From Schoenoplectus triqueter (lineage: Eukaryota > Streptophyta > Magnoliopsida > Poales > Cyperaceae), in the NCBI GenBank assembly GCA_964058805.1, contig CAXKVV010001147.1, positions 1-35,738 on the forward strand: a stretch of DNA of 35,738 nucleotides, given 5' to 3'. Under the pieces are notes generated by a model. It did not search any database, had not been told where the DNA came from, and worked only from the letters and a program-made list of their open reading frames with translations. A program made the translations under genes and the position numbers. This document shows positions 9,157-20,424 of this stretch, in pieces; the first letter of the stretch is position 1, and each line of letters starts with the position of its first letter.

Positions 9157-12100
9157 TCGAAGTTCTTTTGAAAAAAACAATTTTTTTTGGAAAATAAAAA
9201 ATATTATAATGGTAATTTATTTTTTTGAAAAATAGTAACCTTTTTTTACGGTTAGCAGAACAAGATGTCCTAGCATTTAAAGTTTTAAACAATGCAGCGT
9301 TTTGATATTTGTCCATATTTTCAACAAAAAAAGTTATGAAATTTGTATCGAGCTTTACCAAATACGGGTCAAAAAAGAAAAGCAGGTTGCAATAACGAAA
9401 AGGAAATAAATTCACGTGTGTTATGTTGGTATTGGTAAGCATCACAGTTTTTCTCATTTCCTTTGGTTGGCTTTTCTATACTCTACCCTCCTCTTTTATT
9501 TATCTGTTGCCACTTTATGACCTTGTCATGTAAAACAAGCAAACAAATTACCAGTGCAGGTGACCATACAAGCGCATGAATTGACATTTTTCCATAAAAA
9601 AATTGAAATTAATTTGTTAGACTATGGCGGCACGTGTCTGGCACGAGATCAATCTTAGTATTAAGTTTACCTTTCAAAAAGATCACCATACTTAACCTGG
9701 ACCACACAATATTTGCTTTTGCAGATTTATAGAAAAGAAAATCATGCAGCAGAGTTAATGCTGGTGGTCCCGTGAAATTATTATTTTTAATCAGAATTGT
9801 AAAATAGAATTGAAGGTTATGTTGCAGATAAAAATAGAATAATTATTCTCAATAAAAAAGAAATTATAAGTTATAGCAAATGCCAATTAACCCCAAAATT
9901 AACCTTTAATTGTTTAATGAGAGAGTCAATAATACTGCACATATACTTAATCATTTAATTGTCATGGTCAGAGCCGTATCAGTTCATTTTTCTGAACACA
10001 CAAACATTATGTGTCAGTGCCAACATCTTGTTTGCTTCTCATTTGTGCAAGATGGTCCTTAAATAAATTAAAATTCAATCTTGAACTCAACAAGCTTGAT
10101 TCAAATTAATTGGGTATAATATGAATCGATAACTAATGTCGCACATGATTGATAATTTGACAGTGCATCACTGGCATCATTGACTCGTGAGACGGGCCCA
10201 AATGTGGTGAGAGGTGATCCTGCAAGGAAGGCCGAGTCACCTGCACTGAAGGCAGCCGCAGAGCATCACCATTACTTCACTCCTACTATCAGTGTCAGTG
10301 ACAGTTCCCTCAAGTTCACTCATGTTCTGTACAATCTCTCCCCTGCTGGTAATTAAAATTTGTTGTCATTCAACCATTCAACCGCTTATCTTTTTTCTTA
10401 TTTTAAGAATCTCATATATTGCTCGAGCATTGAAATTAACATTCTTCATTCATATGTACACAGAGTTGTATGAACAAGCAATCAAGTATGAGAAAGGAAC
10501 CTTTATTACATCCACTGGTGCATTGGCGACTCTGTCAGGTGCTAAGACGGGTCGGTCACCTAGAGACAAAAGGGTTGTTAAGGATGACATAACCTCTGAG
10601 GAACTTTGGTGGGGAAAGTAAGTTCATATTTTTGTTTTATTATTACTATTATTATTGGTTTCTTTTAGTTATCATAAACATGGCTGAATTGATTTAATAA
10701 TTGTTTATGAAGGGGTTCACCCAACATTGAGATGGATGAGCACACCTTTCTGACAAATAGAGAGAGAGCTGTGGATTACCTCAATTCTCTTGATAAGGTA
10801 CTAATTAAATAGTTTTTTCTTTTGTTTGAGATCAAGCTTGCATGATTTTACTAACTATTAAGTGACTCCAATTTTTTTAATAACAAACTCTTGCATGATT
10901 TTAATAAGGAACTCCAAATTGAAAATGGTAAGAGAAAATTTACATGGTTCCTTTTTCTTAAACTCGCCTTACAATATAAGATTTCACAACCATACATGTA
11001 TTGAAGTGAAATTTGCTCCAAGATAAGAGTCAATAGCTCGATATGAGCTGATTAAGTCTTGCATCCTTTTCTTTTGCTCATTGAGCCCCTTCACCTCTTA
11101 TTCCATATTAAACCATTTACATGTATTTTTAAGTGCTTGCAAAAAGAACTGACCATATCCAAATTAACGCATATAAAGAGACTTGAAATTAATACTGAAT
11201 TATACTGTTGAAAGATAGAGATTCTCAGTGGAGAATATTCTGGTTCTGAAATGTTTTATGGTAAATCTTTATGACCACTAATTTGCCCTGTTGGATTCAC
11301 ACAAAATAAGCTACCTTCATTGATTCCTCCATATCTTCTTTCCATTTAGGAAAGGGTATCAATTGCGACCTATGACTTTTAGCATAAGCATCTGTTCAGT
11401 TTGGAAGGGAATCTCATAATTTAATTAAAATTCAAAATATTCTAGGTATTTGTGAACGATCAATTTCTGAATTGGGACCCAGAAAACAGGATCAAAGTGC
11501 GTATCATTTCGGCAAGGGCTTACCATTCTCTCTTCATGCACAACATGTAAGTATATATACTGACACTAACTGTTCTAAGGTTTGCTTCCCAGCCAGGCCC
11601 AAGTTTGTCAGATAAGTTCATCTTGATCGTTGGCTCTTCTCATTATAAACATAATTATACATATATAAATACAATATATATTTGTAATCCTCTTACCTCG
11701 AGAGACAGTGGGGATATTATGCTATATAGTATACTAGTATAGTACCATAACTGGATGGGTGACAGGTGTATACGGCCTACACCTGAGGAATTGGAGGATT
11801 TTGGGACGCCTGACTTCACAATTTACAACGCGGGTCAATTCCCATGCAATCGTTACACACACTACATGACATCATCTACAAGTGTTGACTTACATCTTGC
11901 AAGAAGGGAGATGGTGATATTAGGGACGCAATATGCTGGAGAAATGAAGAAGGGGCTGTTTAGCGTGATGCATTATCTCATGCCAAAACGGCAAATCCTT
12001 TCTTTACACTCCGGCTGCAATATGGGCAAAGATGGTGACGTGGCACTCTTCTTCGGTCTCTCAGGTAAGGATTTGGGGGATCGTAACGTAAGGTGCCGTC

Positions 12101-13700
12101 ACCCTCCCCCCTTTGCCCACTCGCATCCGACGCTTCGCAAAACAAAGATGCTTGATTTATTGACTTTGTTTATTTAATTTCAGGCACCGGAAAGACTACA
12201 CTGTCAACGGATCACAACAGGTACCTCATTGGTGATGATGAGCATTGTTGGAGCAACAATGGTGTCTCAAATATTGAGGGCGGTTGCTATGCGAAATGCA
12301 TTGACTTGTCACAGGAAAAGGAACCTGACATTTGGAATGCTATCAAGTTTGGGACTGGTAAGTTAGATTATGTCAACATCTTTGTTTCTTTCATTTCAGG
12401 ATTCTTTTGTATCAATAAATACAGTTGTAGTGACGTCAATATTTTTTATTCTATATAGTATTGGAGAATATTGTGTTTGAGGAGCATACTCGTGAGGTGG
12501 ACTACACTGATAAGTCTGTTACTGGTACATACTCTTGATGTCACCTTTTCTAATAGCAGAATTGTCAGCAAATTATAAACATAATATTCATGAAGAGAGG
12601 CGGAACTGATAATTTTTGGCATAATGTTGCAGAAAATACTAGGGCTGCTTATCCGATTGAATACATCCCTAATGCAAAATTGCCATGTGTGGGCCCCCAC
12701 CCAAGGAATGTTATCCTATTGGCCTGTGATGCATTTGGTGTGCTTCCACCAGTGAGCAAGCTGAACCTGGCACAGACCATGTACCACTTCATCAGTGGCT
12801 ACACTGCTCTTGTATGTATTATTAGCACTTTCACCCAAATATAATCTAATGAATAAATTTGGTTTTCATTAATTTTTACAATTCCCCCCTTAATTATTGT
12901 TATAGGTGGCCGGAACTGAAGATGGAATTAAAGAGCCACAAGCCACATTCTCTGCATGCTTTGGAGCAGCATTTATTATGCTTCACCCAACAAAGTACGC
13001 TGCAATGCTGGCTGAGAAAATGCAGAAGTACGGTGCCACCGGATGGCTCGTTAACACCGGCTGGTCTGGTGGAAGGTACAATATACGTCTCTTAAAAGAT
13101 GGTTCATATGGTTTAACTTTTTGTGTAATCTGTTTTTGGATGAAATTGTGAAATTGATTTGGATTTACCACTGAGACAATGATCCATTTCTTGTTCAAGC
13201 AATATTGATGATTTCATGCTTGTTATTTTTCTCCTTCGTTTAGATATGGTGTGGGCAAGCGCATCAGGCTCCCATACACTAGGAAAATCATCGATGCCAT
13301 CCACTCTGGTGAACTCCTGAATGCAAACTACAAGAAGACGGAAGTGTTCGGTCTCGAGATCCCCACCGCATTGGATGGTGTACCTTCTGAGATATTGGAT
13401 CCAATCAACACTGTAAGAATATGCACCTGGCATTTTTTTGCCAAATCTCTTAATCCCTCAATTTCATTTATGATTTCTTGCCCAGAAATAAAAGATTTTA
13501 ATTACGTCATCGATTACTTGAAAAACTGGTAATAACTTCTTAACAATGATTGACAGTGGGACGATAAGGCGGCATACCGAGATACACTGATGAAGCTTGC
13601 TGGCCTTTTCAAGAAAAACTTTGAGGTGTTCTCAACCTATAAGATCGGGAATGACGGGAGCCTTACCGATGAAATCCTTGCTGCGGGCCCCAATTTCTAA
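7204..13700 (+). CDS. PCK1: Phosphoenolpyruvate carboxykinase (ATP), EC 4.1.1.49
   Basis: This cytosolic enzyme decarboxylates and phosphorylates oxaloacetate to phosphoenolpyruvate using ATP. It serves gluconeogenesis from stored lipid and organic-acid/amino-acid metabolism. Twelve coding exons: 7204-7475, 10164-10348, 10464-10617, 10713-10797, 11446-11546, 11766-12064, 12184-12357, 12459-12524, 12633-12811, 12906-13075, 13244-13412 and 13557-13700. All introns are GT-AG and the joined length is 1998 nt, giving 665 residues (plant PEPCK is usually ~670). Visible motifs are substrate-binding [11 protein letters not shown] (178-188, Arg183), GEMKKG with Lys328, His347, P-loop GLSGTGKT (363-370, split by an intron) and GDDEH with Asp384. 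By alignment with E. coli PEPCK, Lys328, His347 and Asp384 are the Mn ligands. The first ~110 residues are the variable plant extension; RKRSAP (55-60, Ser58) is a candidate phosphorylation site. No truncation or frameshift is seen, and the start is the first ATG after the leader intron. The symbol follows the Arabidopsis name. Confidence 0.97.
8149..8503. mobile_element. Mutator-type MITE with GC-rich palindrome array
   Basis: The element is 355 bp. Its ends are inverted repeats of about 80 bp beginning AGTTTTTA and sharing TATTATTAAAAATAAGAGTG. The flanks carry GTCGTTAGGT on both sides (8138-8147 and 8504-8513); each copy is followed by one mismatched base (C left, T right). A 9-11 bp duplication is characteristic of Mutator-like elements. 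Inside are four units of the form GCGCCACTG.CAGTGGCGC, with spacers GTTTCGTAAAAATAA. No coding capacity. It sits in the sense strand's first coding intron. Confidence 0.8.
8683..8709. repeat. (AT)n microsatellite
   Basis: Uninterrupted AT dinucleotides directly abut the left end of the hairpin element at 8710. Confidence 0.9.
8710..9111. mobile_element. 402-bp hairpin MITE in the PEPCK intron
   Basis: The two arms (8710-8880 and 8936-9111) are near-complete inverted copies of about 172 bp with roughly 15 differences, separated by a ~55-bp loop. Each arm begins GAGTAATGCTATG and also contains a smaller self-complementary block (GAAGCACAAAA / TTTTGTGCTTC). The element is bounded on both sides by (TA)n, so any TA target duplication is hidden and the superfamily is uncertain. 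In the pre-mRNA the arms would fold into a long double-stranded stem. Confidence 0.85.
9112..9153. repeat. (TA)n microsatellite
   Basis: About 21 TA dinucleotides follow directly after the right end of the hairpin element. Together with the matching run on its left, they suggest insertion into a TA tract. Confidence 0.95.
9631..9638 (+). promoter_or_regulatory. G-box / ABRE-like motif in the intron
   Basis: CACGTGTC matches the core of plant G-box/ABA-response elements bound by bZIP or bHLH factors. One copy inside an intron is weak evidence of function. Confidence 0.25.
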
Positions 13701-13743
13701 AATATTTCATTATAATGAAATAAGAAGAAGAGTTCAGGGGTAG

Positions 13744-13749
13744 AATAAA
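13744..13749 (+). terminator. Possible poly(A) signal of PEPCK
   Basis: AATAAA lies 44 bp after the TAA stop at 13698-13700. A further AT-rich stretch follows to about 13920, so the real 3' end may lie further downstream. Confidence 0.4.
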
Positions 13750-13929
13750 GGATTGAGATGAGGTTCTGGGTAATTAATTAAGTAATATGATGTGGTGTGC
13801 TTTATTAATTTCTCAGTTGATCCAGTCATGTTGTGTCTGGAGTAGTAGAAGATTTTCTTGCAAAATTGTTTGCTTTAATAGTGAAGACTAGTTTAATTAA
13901 ACAACAATAGTTATTCATAGCTGTGATTT

Positions 13930-15223
13930 AGATTTATGTTTGATCTATTTGTGCTCATGTGCTTATGCAAACACGTCTTTAAATTAATTTTAATTGGTTT
14001 TGAATAAAATTTTCTACCACATCTGTTCAACTGGTAAATGAAAACGCCTTAAAATTATGTAGCGCGATTTCAGAGGTTTGATTGTAAGCAGACAGGAGCT
14101 AATCAATAACTACAGTTTGTTTGATAATTTGAGTTTTTTAATTTCAAATATTGATTAAAAAACTTTCAATCGAATTTCGACCTTGCATGTCTGAACATTT
14201 TTATTTTTTTAGGTTACCCAAATACATTAAAAGTCAAGCATCATCTCTTTTCTTATTTTTGTTTATTAGAAACGTCCTATTCAAATACTTTGAGTTTGTC
14301 AAAGAGTTCGAGACGTGAGTGAAATTTCTTCATCTTCGAGGCAACGTGGCAAATCACTGATTAATGCTGAAAAAAAATCTCTCTTACATGAGCTTGTACA
14401 GTGTACTGTTTGGAACCCTCCTCTTGGATTATTATGCTTTATATATTGGTGTAAGTCAGAACTGACTTTTCCCCATAAAATTTGAGATATGATTTTCTAT
14501 TTTATGTTGAAAATGAAGTCCGACGACCGAGAATTTGTTTGAAGTTTTTTTGGTTCGTTTAGTCAATAATATCTGCAACTGGAAAGGAACCATATATATA
14601 CATAATTCAAGATGAAACAAGATTAAATTTCATAAACTCAGCCTTTAATGCAAAATAATTTGAATAGGCTAGAAATGAAACCAGTACCAAAATACATTGA
14701 TGAAATTATAAATTAAGAGAAATGGTTGATCAGTACTCGAGACACAAGTATGTTACATCATTTTTTTTTGTCCAATAAACTTTTAATCATTAATTTTTAG
14801 TCACTTAATTTTGATCAAATTTGTTTCTGATCAAATTTGAAGAAACATCAAAATTCGGTGATTAAAAATATGACTAATTAATAAATTTTATATGAAATTA
14901 AATGACCTCTTAGAAAATTTACCTCATTAGATATTTTTAATTTTATGAGTTTATGAAATTGAACTGCATAGGGAAGAAGTCCAAAAAACAACCTATTTTT
15001 TGATTAAAAAAAATTATAATTTGTATAATTAAAAGAAGCTTGAGACTGGTTGAGCAGAATTGTCAACCTTCCACGAGCTTGCAAAATGTCATTGGCATGT
15101 ACGCTAAGGCAAGGCAGAGGGAGAAGTAATAAAGTAAGAGCAGCCAATAAAATTTATTGCCTATATACTACGAGGTAGGGACTATATAGGAAAGATAAAA
15201 AGGCAGAATCCTTAGGAAAGTGA
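13930..15223. other. Intergenic DNA between PEPCK and the MULE
   Basis: AT-rich sequence with no convincing ORF, RNA gene or target-flanked element. Confidence 0.5.
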
Positions 15224-15314
15224 CAACTAAAACAGATTTTTTTTATTTTAGTAAATAAAATAAATAAATAAATAGAAATAGTAAGATTATCTCAAAAATT
15301 ATCCTATATAGTCT

Positions 15315-15552
15315 GGACCGAGTTTGAAACTCGGCCCTAGTTGTTTGGACCCACATTTTTTTTACGTTTGTGTGTGTTATATTAAAAATAAAATACAACA
15401 GTCAGTAGATTGATCTAAAATATTACAACAAAAATTAAACTCAGTCCCAACATTTGAAAATTATAACGTTTGTGTGTATTTAAAAATTACAGGTGATTGG
15501 ACCGAGTTGAAAACTCGGTCCAGATATCTAAGACCGAGTTTTAAACTCAGTC
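15315..15552. repeat. Palindromes GGACCGAGTT..AACTCGGTCC near the left MULE end
   Basis: Three related palindromes stand at 15315-15337, 15499-15521 and 15531-15552. The one at 15499 has two perfectly matched 10-base arms. They mirror those at the right end. Repeated subterminal palindromes could be transposase binding sites or hairpin formers; this is inference. Confidence 0.7.
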
Positions 15553-15833
15553 ACAACATTCTGCTATTATATAGCACACCTAATACATTTCTCCTTCATC
15601 TTCCTTTAGCCAACCATTCTTCAAAATCGCCATTGTTACTGTTGCAAGAGTTTCCAACTGGAAATTTATTTTTCGACAGATCCAAAGCTGATCCATATTC
15701 ACCACTCTCGTTTCATCAACATCGTAATATTTTTTCTGTTTGGACTATTAATTTTTGCTGTAAAACTAAAATACACTCACAATATGATCAATGTGTTGAT
15801 CATACTGTAGAGACGAAAATATTGTTGATCAAT

Positions 15834-18510
15834 ATGTATCACGGAGGTCAAATCCTGAACACTTCAACCGGCACAGGTTACGATATTCATGCCGCGTGCA
15901 CCTTTTCTGCCGACGAGACAATCAATCTTCGTGACTTGAAGAGATAGATTCATGCTGGTTTGGAGCTGCTCCCTAGATAATTTAACATTAGTATTAGAGC
16001 ACGGATCATCACTGCACCAGCAGGTTCAGGTGGTTTTTTTATAGCTTATTTGGGGTTATTTTTGATGAAATTTGGGGAATGATTAAAACAACAGCTCCGT
16101 ATCAATTACCCGGGTATAAAACACTGGAGCTAGTAGTTATATCTGAACTAATATCTGGTTCTGATAACTATGATCCGACCAGTATTTCTACAACTAGTAA
16201 TCCAGTAATGGCCGAGGAAAGAACCCAATCCCGAGCTCAAGAGCAGCGATCATCTTGTATTTCAGTACAAAATGTGGATGTGGATGTGGATGAGGATGAC
16301 AAAGAGGAAGAGTGGCACCTGGATGTCGAGGAGGACGACATTTAGGATGCAACAAATATAAATATGGATGAAATTAATGATGCGGTAGATGACGAAAAAA
16401 ATAGTAAAAGAGTGGCAAATGTCTGCTCCTTTTATCAATCGGAGAATGAAGCACCCTTGTGTACAATTTACTGATACTATGCCAATGTCGTATGCATACG
16501 AGCCTTATTTTCGCAAACTACCTAGAATTGATGAATAATTTAGTGTCGGTCAGCAGTTCAGTACAAAATCAGAGTTGAAAGTGAAAATCACTGATTTTCA
16601 TGTTCAACGAAATATAGAATTGAAGATAACATATAGCAGCAAATCAAAATTAGTGATGAAATGTAAAGATTCTAACTGTCCATGGAGGATGTATGTCACA
16701 CCCAATATAACGAGTATTTGGGAGATCAGAACAAACCCGCTCGAGCATTCTTAATTTGACAGTGCTACTAGGGTGGACCACAGTCAGATGACTTCTATAA
16801 TGATAGCATATATTATTAAGAATCAGTTAAGAGACAACTTATAAATGACAGTTAAAGAAGCAAGAAGTTTTGTTAAATAAAAGTTCCCCACAGTACAACC
16901 GAGTTATAATAAATTATGGAGAGGAAGAGAACTGACAATTACAGACATATTTGATAGTTGAGAGAGGTCATACGAAATGCTTCTGTCTCTGCTAGTAGCC
17001 ATACAAAATTTCACATATGGCACAAAATACATCATAGAGACAGCGCCTGCAACAAAATTCAGTGTTAAAATTTTTGATCGTGTTGCATGGGCATTTGGTC
17101 CATGTATTACAGTATGGACTTACTTACGACCAGTCTTAACTATCGATACTGGATTTTATCGGTTCGGTATGCCGATAAACTATTTATGGCATGTGGTTAT
17201 GATACGGAGCAACAGCTACTACCACTTGCATTTGGTGTTGTAGCAAGCGAGGAAAGTGTGGCAAACCGGGGTGGGTTCATGCAGTGGTTACGTAAAGAGG
17301 TTGTCGGTCCTGGTAAAATTACCGTGATCTCAGAGCAACATCTGGGTATAAGGGGAGTATTTGAGAGACCAGATTTTAGATGACAAGAATCAACAGATGA
17401 GACTATTCACCGTTATTGTACTCAACATATTGCACAAAATGTATATAAGGATTGTCATATGAAAAAAGTAAAGACTTTTTTCAAACAAGCTGCAAGAATA
17501 TGTAAAAATAATTAACAACATTAGACCGACATCCCATAAGTTCATAAGAAAAGTAGGAATCATGCAAGGAAATCTCTCAACAGATCAAGTATCCAACATA
17601 ATGACACGAAATAACGGAAACCGTAATAACCAACCCACTGCAGCTGATGAAGTGTCAGCCGAGAAATTCCATTATAAGGAGTTAACCCCAGAGCAAGTGA
17701 CCACATTATATCGAGAAAGATGCGCACAACATTTAGACGGGGGGTCTCAATCGGTGGGGAATAATGACAAGCAACGGTTCAGAATCACTGAACAACGTAT
17801 TCAGGATTGTCAGATAACTTCCGGTATGTGTTATCGTAGAGAATACGTGACACAAATGTGTTGAGTAGTTTTATAAGCGTCGAGAAATTGCAGCAGCTTA
17901 GGAAGCCCAAAGTATGGTGTTATCCCAAAAGGTCACCGAACTGATAAACATCGTGATGATAAGGAGATAACTTATGATGTCATAACACTAGATTGGGGTA
18001 TCAACAACTACGATGTTTACAATATAAATGGATTTATCGATACATTAATATTCGATACTTATATAATTTTTTATTCAACTTTAAAATTTAAGTAATAATT
18101 TATAATTTCTATTTAAAATAATAGGGACAAAGTGAAGAAATGAAATATGAGGTTTAATTAGCGATGACGAAAATTGGTAATTATTGGTGTCAGAAACTGT
18201 AATTGACCGGCATCCCATGCGACACTTGCTTGTTGTTTGTTCATTCAGAATGCTGGATTACACTCAGTACGTTAGTCCATATTATACCATCCAGTACTAC
18301 ATTAATACATGGTTTGGTCATTAGCGTAGTTATGACAATAAGCAAGATTGACCAATGTACAACGGTTCGGTCATTTGACCAGATCCAACAAAAATCAATA
18401 AAGGAAGGAAAAGAAAGATACACATTCCAATGGTTATGGATGAAATAGAGGATCATATCAACAGACTGCCAATTCGAGGTCGAGCTTGTTCCAACAGAGT
18501 ATGATTTAGA
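15834..18510 (+). pseudogene. Broken MULE (MuDR-type) transposase
   Basis: Pieces of a MULE transposase can be followed along the plus strand through several stops and frameshifts. An N-terminal domain starts with MYHGGQI at 15834. An acidic stretch follows (NVDVDVDEDD, near 16270-16340), then a DNA-binding region with a KCKDSNCPWRM-like Cys pair near 16660-16695. The catalytic MULE domain shows LTID at ~17136-17147, LPLAFGVVASEE near 17220-17255 and HRYCTQHI near 17410-17435. The SWIM zinc-finger core GIPC is at 18209-18220, followed out of frame by the usual tyrosine-rich tail. The second catalytic position, normally ISD, reads ISE (codon 17333-17335). With in-frame stops and frame changes it cannot encode active enzyme. 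Introns might explain some breaks, but not those within conserved blocks. Confidence 0.88.
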
Positions 18511-18742
18511 TTATCAGTATGTTTATATTTTTTGTTGTTATATTTACCAGAACAATTGGATTTCAATTGTTATTGTAATATTTCTATTTGTTTGATACTA
18601 TTTTAGAATAATGCATTAATCGTGTTTATATTTGACTTTATAAAACTTTATTTTAATTTTTATTGTAATATTTTAGATCAATCTACTGACTGTTGTATTT
18701 TGTTTTTAATATAACACACATACAAACGTAAAAAAAAATGTA

Positions 18743-18796
18743 GGACCGAGTTTCAAACTCGGTCCATGCAACTGAGACTGAGTTTCAAACTCAGTC
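18743..18796. repeat. Two tandem subterminal palindromes at the right MULE end
   Basis: A 23-base unit (11-base arms around one central base) at 18743-18765 is perfectly palindromic. A second unit with core GACTGAGTTT/AAACTCAGTC follows at 18776-18796. They correspond to the left-end unit at 15315 and its deleted neighbour. Confidence 0.8.
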
Positions 18797-18887
18797 CGGA
18801 CTATATGAGCTAATTTTTAAGATAATCTTACCATTTTCATTTATTTATTTATTTTATTTACTAAAATAAAAAAATCTGCAACTAAAA

Positions 18888-20170
18888 GGCTAGTAAAATA
18901 TGCACCAGAGAAGCTTGTGCTTGGAAGGAAAAGTATGCCATTATAAATTTCTTTAGGAGGAGAAGAAATGATGTACCTAGAAGATGTGATAGAATAATTA
19001 ATATAAGAGAAGTTTAAAAAATAACTCGGAGAGAAAAACATTAATGGTGCCAACCTGCTTCGTCATTATAACACATAGTGAGATTATTTGAGATTTGATA
19101 GTGTTGCAAAATTAGAAGTTCGATAATTTAGTGTATCAATAATAAATTGATCAAGCTGCTTTTAATCTTGACGGTTGCAAAACAAGTGATCAAAAGAGCC
19201 TTAATTTTGTCGTGAACATTTTTAAAGTCTGTTTAAATTTTTAATTGAAAGATCATAATGATAATTTAACCATAAAAATTAAAAGGATGTTGTGTTACGA
19301 TTTTATCATAAAAATTTAATCATACTCCTGTTATTCGATTTTCTTTTTTCCCTCCGCAAAAGTAGGGAAAAAAGAAAATCTAATAACAAATATGAATACA
19401 AATTATTTAAACTTCGGTAATTAACAACTATATCTTTTTAATAAATAAATAAATAAATAATAGTAGTTGACAGATAAAGGGGTGGACAAAAGATGGCGAG
19501 CAAGAGAGTGGACGCTAGACATTTCCCTTTCAAAATTTAGTAAAGAGTTGATAAAAAATTATGAAAATTTGAGAATTTGACTCTCATATTTTTTTGTTAA
19601 AAAAAGTTGAAGTTCAATACTATGCAAATAAGATGTTGTATGTTTGAAATTCAAGATCAAGAGTTACTTATAAATATTTAAATTTAAATTAAGTAGGATC
19701 TCATCTTTATCTAAAAAAAAATAAAAAGTTATAGTTATAACACAAGGAAATACTTCTTTAAATCTGCGCAATAATTTATAAATTTTTGTAAAATTATTTG
19801 ACCTTTTTTTCCTTTCCTTTTCTTGTCGGTTCAACTTCAACTCCGCATTAATATGCATCGCATCACTTGTTTTTGTTTACCGTCTTGCATCGGCCATTGC
19901 CCATTTCATTGATTGATGCTTCAGCTCAAATCAGCGATACTGTGAGTCTGTGATTGTCTCTCTCACAAGTCACAAGTCATAAGTCATAACCACAGTGAAA
20001 GCAACCACGCACATCGTCTCTTTGTCATACCATCCGTATATATGTACGGTACCAAGTACCATATACCGGGACTGGAGAATAATTCCCCTCTTGTCGGATT
20101 CTCTTTTCTCCCTCGCATTGAAATGGAACTGTAGTCTGTAGTCCAAAATTTTTAATTAAAAGAAAATTAC
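18888..20170. other. Intergenic DNA right of the MULE
   Basis: No gene is supported. It holds a short perfect hairpin (19330-19387), an (AATA)n run near 19440-19459 and, near 20039-20066, a TACGGTACC/GGTACCGTA-like palindromic patch. Confidence 0.5.
19330..19387. repeat. Short near-perfect hairpin
   Basis: Arms of 24 bp (19330-19353 and 19364-19387) pair with one mismatch around a 10-base loop. The inner 17 bp (GATTTTCTTTTTTCCCT and its inverse) are perfect. It is too short for a typical plant pre-miRNA, and no T-run or promoter is associated. It may be a relic of a small foldback element. Confidence 0.8.
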
Positions 20171-20171
20171 A

Positions 20172-20424
20172 ATGGGTACGGGTACGCGGGTACGGTGTTG
20201 CGGATACGCGGGTACGGGTATGGGCGGCGGGTACGCGGGCGCGGGTACACGGTACGGGTACAACGAGTTTTTTCCAAAAAAAACTGACCGGCCCTTTTCA
20301 AACCCGTACCCGTGTACCCGTTTACCCGCCTATACCCGGGCACGGGTATGGGTACCGCGGGTACGGACCGTAAGTACACGGGTAAGGGTTGTACCCAGCG
20401 GGTTTTAGCAAACCACTAGTGGGG
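20172..20424. repeat. GGGTAC/GTACCC-rich inverted cluster, likely hAT-derived
   Basis: The first half is a run of GGGTACGGGTACGCGGG-type words and the second half carries their inverse (ACCCGTACCCGTGTACCCG), ending CGGGTTTTAGCAAACCACTA. Dense GGGTAC/GTACCC subterminal words ending in a CACCCCTA-like tail are typical of one group of plant hAT elements. The left terminus and target duplication could not be found, so the element is truncated or diverged. It is strikingly GC-rich against its surroundings. The long open frames through it in both strands are by-products of the repeat. Confidence 0.6.

Larger units (their letters stand above)
7476..10163 (+). other. PEPCK intron after the first coding exon, 2.7 kb
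   Basis: The donor ATCAG|GTACTG and acceptor TTTGACAG|TGCATC join an AG to a T to make a Ser codon, so the intron is phase 2. It is many times longer than the other coding introns (95-650 bp). Most of the extra length lies around two inserted elements (8149-8503 and 8710-9111) and AT repeats. The stretch 9154-10163 shows nothing else apart from a G-box at 9631. Confidence 0.9.
15233..18878. mobile_element. Complete but degenerate Mutator-like element (MULE), 3.65 kb
   Basis: The element starts CAGATTTTTTTTATTTTAGT and ends with its inverse. The terminal inverted repeats run about 200 bp (15233-15435 and about 18655-18878). They share AGTAAGATTATCTCAAAAATT, GTGTGTTATATTAAAAA and the CAACAGTCAGTAGATTGATC block with few differences. 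The perfect 9-bp duplication CAACTAAAA flanks it at 15224-15232 and 18879-18887, as expected for MULEs. The right repeat holds two tandem palindromes where the left repeat has one and a partial deletion of the other. The interior carries a broken transposase on the plus strand, so the element is not autonomous. Confidence 0.93.

Noticed and set aside
8933..9457. 174-codon minus-strand ORF
   Set aside because: It runs through the (TA)n tract and one arm of the hairpin element; the Tyr-Ile run is translation of the microsatellite.
17562..17864. 100-codon ORF as an independent gene within the MULE
   Set aside because: It lies between the catalytic block and the SWIM core of the transposase and is best read as part of the broken transposase.
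20167..20408. Long ORFs on both strands through the GGGTAC cluster
   Set aside because: Tyr/Gly/Arg/Thr- or Pro/Val/Tyr-rich translations are what the GGGTAC repeat gives in any frame.
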